Part shown: piece by piece, positions 1 to 4,819 of the stretch
How positions within the stretch are numbered: the first letter of the stretch is position 1
How the letters are laid out: each line of letters starts with the position of its first letter
Origin: Bacillota bacterium
GTDB lineage: Bacteria; Bacillota; Dethiobacteria; SKNC01
Assembly: GCA_007120745.1 (NCBI GenBank)
Contig: SKNC01000090.1
Coordinates: forward strand, 1-5,340
Reading direction: 5' to 3'
Length of the DNA: 5,340 nt
The notes under the pieces: model-generated
Database searches by the model: none
What the model saw: the letters and a program-made list of their open reading frames with translations, nothing else
What the model was told of the DNA's origin: nothing
Made by a program: the position numbers and the translations under genes

Positions 1-229
1 AGATTGCACAATCCGGGCAGAAAATTTCACAAAGGCCACAGGCCGTACATCTTTCTATATTTACCGGCTCTACAATGGGTGTCCCGTAAATGCCTAACTC
101 ATCGGACCAACCTAAAACCTGGTAGGGGCATTTTTCCGGACATAGGCCGCACCCCTTGCAGTATTGTGGAAAGATATTAAAAAAACCCTTCTCCCCTTCA
201 AAACGAAGTTTCTCTGTTTTAGGTGACAT
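1..229 (-). CDS. 2-oxoacid:ferredoxin oxidoreductase, delta (ferredoxin-like) subunit, partial
   Basis: This is the start of a small dicluster ferredoxin; 76 codons are visible before the left edge cuts it. Reading from the ATG at 229, two CxxCxxCxxxCP motifs appear: Cys24/27/30/34 and Cys61/64/67/71. In this fold three cysteines of one motif plus the last of the other hold each [4Fe-4S] cluster. The role is to pass electrons from the catalytic alpha/beta subunits to soluble ferredoxin in the cytoplasm. The ATG has an AAGGAG box (239-244) with 9-nt spacing and lies 4 nt after the gamma stop, so it is the last visible gene of the operon. In many four-subunit enzymes of this type the ferredoxin gene comes first; here it follows gamma. 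The 3' end and full length are not visible. Confidence 0.93.
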   Translation of the reverse strand, partial: MSPKTEKLRFEGEKGFFNIFPQYCKGCGLCPEKCPYQVLGWSDELGIYGTPIVEPVNIERCTACGLCEIFCPDCAI

Positions 230-233
230 CTGC

Positions 234-884
234 TCAGCTCCTTACCAGCGCTTCTTTTACAATATCTATACCCTTTTGAAGCGCTCTAAAGTTAAGTTCC
301 CGTAACTCAGGATTCTTATCAAACTTTTTCCCTAAATTATTTTCAATGGCTATTTTTATACTATCTTCACCCACTATTCTTGCCGCTTCCACCACGGCTC
401 CTAAGATAATAACATTGAACACCCGGGGATGTAATTCTTTTTTGGCTATATCCGTAGCGGGCACCGCAATCACTTTACCGATTTTATCAGGAAGAGACAC
501 CGGCTGGTCTTCTTTTTCTACCGGCCTACATTCCCCCTCCTCTTCTATGTAATCATCGGTCTTTTCAGGGAGCTCTGCTATTTCTATCAGTGAATTGTCA
601 TAAACAAAAATAGTATTAGCCCCCACATGGCATTTCACCCGGTTTACCGCCCTGTCGCTCAATGCTACCACCACATCCCCTTTTTCAAACTTTGGAGAAC
701 CAATCAAGTTATCTGCAATCTGAACGAAGGCTACGGAAACGCCTCCTCTCTGTTCTATTCCAAAGTTAGGGATATAAAGAGCCTCCAGGCCCTCTTCATT
801 ACCCGCTTCTGCCAAAATATCTGCTATGGACTGTACTCCTTGACCTCCTTCACCGGCAATCACAACCTTTGCTAACCTTTTCAC
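234..884 (-). CDS. 2-oxoacid:ferredoxin oxidoreductase, gamma subunit
   Basis: This is the gamma subunit of a 2-oxoacid:ferredoxin/flavodoxin oxidoreductase. The N-terminus has the family's glycine-rich GEGGQGV motif (residues 11-17) and a QRGGVSVAFV block (45-54), both typical of the gamma domain, which packs against alpha and beta and contributes to CoA handling. The protein is 216 aa, somewhat long for the family (usually about 180-195 aa). The extra length is an acidic, probably surface-exposed stretch at about residues 103-132, with several Glu/Asp and one Cys (119). The start is GTG at 884, preceded by GGAGGAG (894-900) at 9-nt spacing; this box overlaps the end of the beta gene, whose stop is 6 nt upstream. 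Tight spacing on both sides indicates cotranscription with beta and delta. The family call is strong; the substrate is not readable from this subunit. Confidence 0.93.
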   Translation of the reverse strand: MKRLAKVVIAGEGGQGVQSIADILAEAGNEEGLEALYIPNFGIEQRGGVSVAFVQIADNLIGSPKFEKGDVVVALSDRAVNRVKCHVGANTIFVYDNSLIEIAELPEKTDDYIEEEGECRPVEKEDQPVSLPDKIGKVIAVPATDIAKKELHPRVFNVIILGAVVEAARIVGEDSIKIAIENNLGKKFDKNPELRELNFRALQKGIDIVKEALVRS

Positions 885-890
885 TGAAAT

Positions 891-1646
891 CTACTCCTCC
901 CTTTCCGTGGGAAGGGTTTTGAACTCACCCACCTTGAAATATTTTTTCATGTCTTCGTCTAGAAACTTCCACGTATCACGAGCATTCGTCCTCCAGTTGG
1001 TCGGACAGGTGGCTAAGACTTCCACAAATGAAAAACCCCTACCGGCTACGACGTTTTCCATTGCTCTTTTAATAAACTTTTTCAGCTTACTCATATTCGA
1101 CACGGTGCCCCTGGCCACATAAGCAGTTTCAGACGAGATGGCTGCAACCATTTCGGGACCCAGGGTCGGGGAACCTGTCTCGTCTACGTCTCTGCCGTAA
1201 GGAGTTGTTTCCGTTATCTGCCCCGGCAGCGTGGTTGGCGCCATTTGACCTCCGGTCATGCCGTAGTTGGTGTTATTAACCAGCAGCACGAATATTTTAT
1301 CATTTCTATTGGCAGCATTGACCAGGTGCTGTGATCCGATGGCATAGCCGCCTCCATCCCCCATGTAGGCAATTCCTATTAAAGAAGGGTTTGCCCTGAC
1401 GATTCCGGTAATAACCGGGGTAGTCCTGCCATGGTGGGTTTGAACGGAATCTATATTAAAAAAATCCCAGGCCAGGAGGGAGCAGCCGATGTCACAACCA
1501 AATACCGCCCTTTCTTGAATGTCTAATTCGTCAACTACCTGGCCCAATACCTTTAAAACCAGGCCGTGTCCGCAGCCCGGGCAAAATTTATGGGGTTTTG
1601 TTTCTAATCTCCAGGATTTTGGCATAGTTGTCTCTGATGCTGACAT
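891..1646 (-). CDS. 2-oxoacid:ferredoxin oxidoreductase, beta subunit (ThDP-binding)
   Basis: This is the beta subunit (251 aa), which binds thiamine diphosphate (ThDP) and the proximal [4Fe-4S] cluster and carries out oxidative decarboxylation of a 2-oxoacid with alpha. Visible motifs are CPGCGHG (Cys22, Cys25), a third ligand candidate Cys55 in a GCS motif, and Cys214 in TCPTNW, matching the four cluster ligands of KorB/VorA-type proteins. The ThDP/Mg motif GDGGG starts at 96 and is followed by NN at 124-125 and the block YGMTGGQMAPTTL. That block and the HGR segment resemble the VorA/KorB branch more than pyruvate oxidoreductases. The ATG at 1646 was chosen over an in-frame TTG at 1661 because GGAGGT (1654-1659) sits 7 nt before it and inside the longer reading. 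It lies 30 nt after alpha and 6 nt before gamma. Substrate (branched-chain 2-oxoacid or 2-oxoglutarate) is uncertain. Confidence 0.94.
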   Translation of the reverse strand: MSASETTMPKSWRLETKPHKFCPGCGHGLVLKVLGQVVDELDIQERAVFGCDIGCSLLAWDFFNIDSVQTHHGRTTPVITGIVRANPSLIGIAYMGDGGGYAIGSQHLVNAANRNDKIFVLLVNNTNYGMTGGQMAPTTLPGQITETTPYGRDVDETGSPTLGPEMVAAISSETAYVARGTVSNMSKLKKFIKRAMENVVAGRGFSFVEVLATCPTNWRTNARDTWKFLDEDMKKYFKVGEFKTLPTEREE

Positions 1647-1676
1647 TATTATTACCTCCAATCAAGGTTATATGGC

Positions 1677-2771
1677 TTAAACCTTTAGTTCGGACTTCTT
1701 TTTCACATGTCCTATAATCTTTTCTGAAGTAATCCCAAGGCCCGGCATAAAGATTTCATCCATTTCTGCCTCTAAGCCAAAAAGGGCTTCTTTTACCAGC
1801 CTGGCTAACTGGCCAAATGCAGACTCCACCACTAAAAATTTGGAAGTTGATTTGCATACCTTCCGTAAAGCTCTCACCGGGAAGGGACGTAAGGTTATGG
1901 GCCTGAAAAAGCCTACCCGATACCCTTCTCTGCGCAGCTTCTCCTGGGCAGCAACAGCCGCCCGGCTTACGATACCGTGGGCCACAATTACCAGGTCCGC
2001 TTCTTCACATCCTAAAGATACATATTCAACAATTTGAGGAGTAATTTTGTTGTAGTCCTGGATATGCTCCATAACCACCTCATATAACTCCTCCTCCATG
2101 CTGAAGGCGTTCCTCAGGTGAGCCGGCTCCCGACCTTCTCCAAATTTCCCTTCCTTCCCTACAAAAGGCTCAGAAGCAGCCATTTCCACTCCTTTATCTT
2201 GGGGGTTATACATAACCAGGGGTTCCCTCATTTTAGCTTGATAACCATCTCCTAATATAAAGGTAGGAAACCGATATTTCCAGGCTGCATTAAAAGCTTT
2301 AATGGTGTAGTCATAAAGCTCCTGATGGGTTGCCGTAGAATATACGATCCTCAGCGCCTCTCCATTTCCCCCGGAGGTAGTCAGGTTGACCTCCTGCTGA
2401 GAATAAATTACCGTAGCTGTAGAAGGACCTCCTCTCTGCATAATGGCCATTACCATGGGAAGACGCATCATTTCAGCCATGGACACGGGCTCTTGAAGGA
2501 GTATGTTCCCCGGTCCCGCTGTGGCCGTAAAGGCCCTGCGCCCCGCCAGCACCCCACCGATGGTAGTAAACCCTGCAGAAAGCTCGTCCTCCGTCTGCAG
2601 GAACTTTCTGCCGTGTTTGGGGGCAAGGCGTGTCCAATAATGCATAACTTCGTTTTGGGGGGTAATGGGATACCCGTACATGATATCGGCTTCAGCCGCC
2701 AGGGCACCCCAGGCAACTACTTCATTCCCCGTCATAAAGACCCTTTTTTCTTCTTTAATTGCCCTTTCCAA
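1677..2771 (-). CDS. 2-oxoacid:ferredoxin oxidoreductase, alpha subunit (VorB/KorA-like)
   Basis: This is the alpha subunit, about 364 aa, the usual size for VorB/KorA proteins. The N-terminal pyrimidine-binding domain shows the signature GYPITPQNE (33-41), whose Thr37 is the conserved residue near ThDP and substrate. It also has QTEDE (59-63, with the conserved Glu) and QRGGPST (112-118). The C-terminal half is the transketolase-C-like domain, with a VIVAHGIVSRAA stretch and FFRPITLRPFP. The enzyme interconverts a 2-oxoacid plus CoA with acyl-CoA, CO2 and reduced ferredoxin in the cytoplasm. An ATG at 2789 is in frame, but no ribosome binding site precedes it, and GGAGGTG (2781-2787) lies inside that longer reading. 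It is well placed (9 nt) for TTG at 2771, so I start there. It is the first gene of the alpha-beta-gamma-delta operon. Substrate is unresolved. Confidence 0.92.
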   Translation of the reverse strand: MERAIKEEKRVFMTGNEVVAWGALAAEADIMYGYPITPQNEVMHYWTRLAPKHGRKFLQTEDELSAGFTTIGGVLAGRRAFTATAGPGNILLQEPVSMAEMMRLPMVMAIMQRGGPSTATVIYSQQEVNLTTSGGNGEALRIVYSTATHQELYDYTIKAFNAAWKYRFPTFILGDGYQAKMREPLVMYNPQDKGVEMAASEPFVGKEGKFGEGREPAHLRNAFSMEEELYEVVMEHIQDYNKITPQIVEYVSLGCEEADLVIVAHGIVSRAAVAAQEKLRREGYRVGFFRPITLRPFPVRALRKVCKSTSKFLVVESAFGQLARLVKEALFGLEAEMDEIFMPGLGITSEKIIGHVKKKSELKV

Positions 2772-2821
2772 TGATCTGTACACCTCCATGATTACTGCTG
2801 AAACTCACGTTGCTATTCTTT

Positions 2822-2850
2822 ATATTACGTAAGAAAAAAGTATAAATGAA
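2822..2850 (-). promoter_or_regulatory. weak candidate promoter for the oxidoreductase operon
   Basis: Reading the minus strand, TTCATT (2845-2850) and TAATAT (2822-2827) are 17 nt apart in the gap before alpha. Both boxes are poor matches to the sigma-A consensus (3/6 and 4/6), and the -35 box overlaps the hairpin terminator of the upstream gene. It is the best candidate in the 114-nt gap. Read-through from the P-loop gene promoter is the alternative. Confidence 0.3.
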
Positions 2851-2875
2851 AACAGCAAAATAAATCTGCTGTTTT
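2849..2875 (-). terminator. intrinsic terminator after the P-loop NTPase gene
   Basis: A perfect 9-bp inverted repeat, AAAACAGCA / TGCTGTTTT with a 9-nt loop, lies 11 nt past the stop of the P-loop gene. On the minus strand the second arm ends in TTTT and is followed by more T-rich sequence (down to about 2831). The stem is rather AT-rich, so termination may be partial and allow some read-through into the alpha gene. Confidence 0.65.
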
Positions 2876-2885
2876 AGAAAACTCC

Positions 2886-3548
2886 TTACCATAAAGATTG
2901 GGGCATATATCGTTCTAAAAACCGCACAGGAAACCCTTGAAAATTAGATTTACCTGCCAAAAACTCAAGGTTCTTCTCCACGCTGATAGCAATTACAGGA
3001 ATCCCGGTAATTCTGCTGACTTCTCGAATTACTTGAATCCCCTCTTCAATGACATCTTTATCGGTAAGCTCTCCTAAATGACTGTTATTAATAATTCCAT
3101 CCACCCTACCAAAAAGATTTAAGTAAGCAATGATATCTTCCACAGAAGAGGTTAGCGGCCTGCTAATATTTACCACGGCATAGATTTTTAAGTTCTCCTC
3201 TTCCAGGGCACCCTCCACCAGGTTAAATATTCTAAAACCCTGAACACCATATCCGACGTCAAAAATTATGTCTCCTTTACGGCGCAGCGCCCAACGCATC
3301 TCAGGCTTAATCACATAACCGGCTTCCCCCAGGCCAAAGGTATCCTTGGTCTCCCAGGCAATAACCTCGATGCCCATGTTTTCCAGTTTATTTTTTAAAG
3401 GACGTAGGGTATAGAAAGGTTCGACTAAATCCAGATCCACCAAAACTACCTTTCTACCCTGTCGGGCAAGGTCTAAAGCCCTGTTTACGGCATTTTCACT
3501 TTTACCGCTGGCGTATTCACCTACATAAGCTTCAATAATTCTGGACAA
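2886..3548 (-). CDS. P-loop NTPase of the SIMIBI (MinD/ParA-like) type, function unknown
   Basis: This is a 220-aa protein with a Walker A motif GEYASGKS (residues 10-17). A strand-aspartate segment LVDLDLVEPFY (36-46) follows where MinD/ParA-type NTPases place their catalytic or switch aspartate, and a Walker-B-like DVGYG sits at 97-101. No signal peptide or membrane segment is apparent, so it should be cytosolic. I do not recognise a named family. The start is TTG at 3548, supported by GGAGGT (3556-3561) 7 nt upstream. It has its own strong promoter and leader, and is separated from the oxidoreductase operon by a terminator and a 114-nt gap, on the same strand. A role in assembly, metallocluster delivery or regulation of that enzyme is possible but rests on position only. 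Confidence 0.85.
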   Translation of the reverse strand: MSRIIEAYVGEYASGKSENAVNRALDLARQGRKVVLVDLDLVEPFYTLRPLKNKLENMGIEVIAWETKDTFGLGEAGYVIKPEMRWALRRKGDIIFDVGYGVQGFRIFNLVEGALEEENLKIYAVVNISRPLTSSVEDIIAYLNLFGRVDGIINNSHLGELTDKDVIEEGIQVIREVSRITGIPVIAISVEKNLEFLAGKSNFQGFPVRFLERYMPQSLW

Positions 3549-3598
3549 AAATATTACCTCCGGTGACTTTTTCTAGCAATTCTCTCGTAACAAAAAAG

Positions 3599-3645
3599 AA
3601 GATTTGCCAAAGTTAATTTCTATGCGGCTCAGATTAGCAAATCTT
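3599..3645 (-). promoter_or_regulatory. leader hairpin followed by a T-run: candidate transcription attenuator
   Basis: On the minus strand, AAGATTTGC (3645-3637) pairs perfectly with GCAAATCTT (3607-3599) over a 29-nt loop, and the second arm is followed by CTTTTTTG (3598-3591). This is terminator-like and sits between the promoter (3703-3731) and the start of the P-loop gene it would shut off. The first arm can alternatively form a 5-bp hairpin AGATT-TGCT-AATCT (3644-3631), which would prevent the terminator stem. Mutually exclusive folds of this kind are typical of attenuators. No known riboswitch or T-box core was recognised. Confidence 0.45.
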
Positions 3646-3702
3646 TCAATTTTTCTGTCTATTTTCTAACCCTACATATAACGTGCAAAAACTATGCACT
3701 AG

Positions 3703-3731
3703 ATTATAACAGAAGTTCATAGTAACGTCAA
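3703..3731 (-). promoter_or_regulatory. sigma-A-type promoter for the P-loop NTPase gene
   Basis: On the minus strand TTGACG (3726-3731) and a perfect TATAAT (3703-3708) are separated by exactly 17 nt. The predicted start of transcription is near 3696, giving a leader of about 148 nt before the TTG start at 3548. A short inverted repeat, GTGCA/TGCAC (3683-3699), lies at the predicted 5' end of the transcript. Confidence 0.8.
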
Positions 3732-3944
3732 GAAAGTTGCTTTCGCTCCTATTGCTTCCCTCTAGAGTAAATGAAACTGCGGATTTTAGAGGTGATTGTT
3801 CCTTATTATAGCATAAAATAAGAAGATGTGACAGAATTAACATTAAATTATTGTGTTTTTTTTCACATGTAACTTCTTCCAGGTGCCAGGTGAGGATATT
3901 GGTTATCATATAATAAAAATTTTTATTTTTATGGCTATTTTATA

Positions 3945-3971
3945 TTGATTTGAAAAAAAATATGTTAAAAT
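3945..3971 (+). promoter_or_regulatory. candidate promoter for prxU
   Basis: TTGATT (3945-3950) lies 15 nt before TAAAAT (3966-3971). The latter is preceded by TG one base upstream (TGTTAAAAT), an extended -10 element that tolerates a weak or poorly spaced -35. Transcription would start near 3978, about 9 nt before the 42-nt hairpin. The surroundings are so AT-rich that other pairings, such as TTGAAA (3950-3955) with TTATAT (3974-3979) at 18 nt, are also possible. Confidence 0.5.
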
Positions 3972-3986
3972 GTTTATATAGTAAAT

Positions 3987-4028
3987 GGACATTCTTTAAT
4001 TTAAAATATTTAAAAATAAAGGATGTCC
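3987..4028 (+). promoter_or_regulatory. 42-nt inverted repeat in the prxU 5' leader
   Basis: GGACATTCTTTA (3987-3998) pairs with TAAAGGATGTCC (4017-4028) at all 12 positions, counting one G-U. Inside it TTTAAA (4000-4005) and TTTAAA (4009-4014) can add six more pairs around a 3-nt loop. It lies just downstream of the predicted transcription start and ends 2 nt before the AAGGAG box. It has no T-run after it, so it is not a terminator. It may be a 5' stabilising hairpin, a translation-control element or a DNA operator for a dimeric regulator. Confidence 0.7.
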
Positions 4029-4030
4029 AA

Positions 4031-4036
4031 AAGGAG
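4031..4036 (+). promoter_or_regulatory. ribosome binding site of prxU
   Basis: AAGGAG lies 10 nt before TTG at 4047, which therefore is the preferred start. The in-frame GTG at 4038 is 1 nt from the box, and the in-frame ATG at 4023 precedes it and sits within the hairpin stem, so neither fits. Confidence 0.75.
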
Positions 4037-4046
4037 AGTGGTTAAG

Positions 4047-4643
4047 TTGGTAAAAGTTGGTGAGAAGGCTCCTGTTTTTGAGACAAAGGCATACGTACAG
4101 GGAAAAATAAGACCAATTAACACAGAAGAATTGCTGGGCAAATGGGTGGTGCTTTGTTTTTACCCCGGAGACTTCACGTTCGTTTGACCTACAGAAATTT
4201 CTTCGGTAGCAGTTCGCTACCCGGAATTTCAAGAATTGGGAGTGGAAGTGCTGTCCATCAGTGTTGACAGCGTTTTTTCCCATAAGATTTGGGAAGAAAC
4301 TGAATTGTCTAAAATGATTGACGGTCCGGTTCCCTTCCCCATGCTTTCTGATCCTGGTGGAAAAATCGGAACTCATTATGGAGTGTATGATGAAAAAGGC
4401 GGAGTAAATGTCCGGGGACGGTTTTTAATTGACCCTGATGGTGTAATTCAGGCTATAGAAATTCTAAGCCCTCCCGTAGGAAGAAACACGGAAGAGTTAA
4501 TTCGCCAGATTAAAGCATACCAGCATCATCAAAAAACCGGTGAGGTAATTCCTGCCGCCTGGCAGCCGGGAGACCCCACTTTAAAGCCCAGGACTGGTCT
4601 GGCAGGCAATGTATGGAAAGAGTGGAAACCCAAAAAGAAATAA
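4047..4643 (+). CDS. prxU: selenocysteine-containing peroxiredoxin (AhpC/Prx family)
   Basis: This is a 198-aa thioredoxin-fold peroxidase that reduces hydrogen peroxide and organic hydroperoxides in the cytoplasm. The reading frame is continuous from TTG 4047 to TAA 4641-4643 if TGA at 4185-4187 is read as selenocysteine. The N-terminus MVKVGEKAPVF is typical of peroxiredoxins. The active site reads FYPGDFTFV-U-PTE, with Pro40, Thr44 and Sec47 where AhpC-type enzymes have the peroxidatic Cys. Arg123 in VRGRF is the matching conserved arginine. The C-terminal arm keeps the family shape (GEVIPAAW, then PTLKP), but residue 168 is Ile where 2-Cys enzymes have the resolving Cys. The only cysteine is Cys37. 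Reading TGA as stop leaves a 46-aa stub, or a 135-aa fragment from 4236 with no catalytic site. It is transcribed alone, divergently from the P-loop gene, and ends before a strong hairpin. SelA-D must come from elsewhere in the genome. Confidence 0.94.
4185..4187 (+). other. in-frame TGA recoded as selenocysteine (Sec47)
   Basis: The TGA falls exactly at the peroxidatic position of the PxxxTxxC motif, and coding similarity to peroxiredoxins continues on both sides in the same frame. It is one base from TGC or TGT. A chance nonsense mutation or sequencing error at this one codon is much less likely than Sec, given the SECIS-like structure that follows and the known Sec peroxiredoxins of anaerobic bacteria. 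Confidence 0.93.
4194..4230 (+). promoter_or_regulatory. bacterial SECIS element for selenocysteine insertion
   Basis: Six nt after the TGA, GAAATT (4194-4199) pairs with AATTTC (4225-4230). The upper stem GGTAGC (4205-4210) pairs perfectly with GCTACC (4216-4221) around the 5-nt loop AGTTC (4211-4215). C4204-G4223 and a T4203-G4224 wobble may extend the upper stem if C4222 is bulged. The loop starts 23 nt after the TGA and has G at its second position. Both fit the general bacterial SECIS pattern (a short stem-loop close behind UGA with an early loop G) recognised by SelB. The element lies within coding sequence. Confidence 0.85.
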
Positions 4644-4712
4644 TTTTTACTGGATACAAATAAATAAAAACATTTATTATATATAAAAGTAGCTAGAATG
4701 CAAATGTAAAAT

Positions 4713-4755
4713 AAACACAGAGAGCTGTGCAGGGTATGCACAGCTCTCTGTGTTT
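4713..4755. terminator. 19-bp hairpin terminator between convergent genes
   Basis: A perfect 19-bp inverted repeat (4713-4731 and 4737-4755) encloses the 5-nt loop GGGTA, 69 nt past the prxU stop. Going plus, the stem ends in TTT, then CCCATTACTTTTT. Going minus, it is followed by TTTATTTTA. It can thus serve both prxU and the convergent coat-protein genes, whose last stop is at 4820. The T-runs are interrupted, so efficiency is not certain. Confidence 0.8.
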
Positions 4756-4819
4756 CCCATTACTTTTTACGGAAGAAACCGGCCCACAGCAGCCCATGTG
4801 GAATGTCGGAAATGTCAAT

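Larger units (their letters stand above)
3549..4046. other. 498-bp divergent intergenic control region, no gene seen
   Basis: This gap separates the minus-strand P-loop gene from plus-strand prxU. It holds the P-loop gene promoter and leader (3549-3731), and the prxU promoter candidate and 5' hairpin (3945-4036). Between about 3732 and 3944 I see no gene. That part is AT-rich and contains a 16-nt perfect palindrome at 3912-3927 that could be an operator or simply AT bias. An open frame on the minus strand (3646-3909) lacks a ribosome binding site and crosses the promoter, so it is not counted as a gene. Confidence 0.75.

Noticed and set aside
2325..2774. 149-codon plus-strand open frame
   Set aside because: It is antisense to the strongly conserved alpha subunit and looks like a product of that gene's codon composition.
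2787..2789. ATG as the alpha subunit start
   Set aside because: There is no ribosome binding site before it, whereas GGAGGTG inside the extension is well spaced for the TTG at 2771. It cannot be fully excluded.
3549..3700. T-box or known riboswitch in the P-loop gene leader
   Set aside because: No T-box core sequence or other riboswitch core that I know is present; only the hairpin arrangement supports regulation.
3646..3909. 87-codon minus-strand open frame
   Set aside because: It has no ribosome binding site, no recognisable family, and runs across the consensus promoter and leader of the P-loop gene.
4023..4025. ATG as the prxU start
   Set aside because: It lies inside the hairpin stem and upstream of the AAGGAG box; the added residues do not resemble peroxiredoxin N-termini.
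4185..4187. TGA as a nonsense mutation making the peroxiredoxin a pseudogene
   Set aside because: The frame is intact on both sides, the codon is exactly at the catalytic residue known to be Sec in PrxU proteins, and a SECIS-like hairpin follows at the right distance.
3996..4376. 126-codon minus-strand open frame over the prxU start
   Set aside because: It is antisense to the conserved peroxiredoxin N-terminus and the 5' hairpin, and has no family resemblance.
4659..4678. AATAAAT/ATTTATT hairpin just after prxU
   Set aside because: It is seven A/T-only pairs in an AT-rich spacer, weak compared with the 19-bp hairpin downstream.
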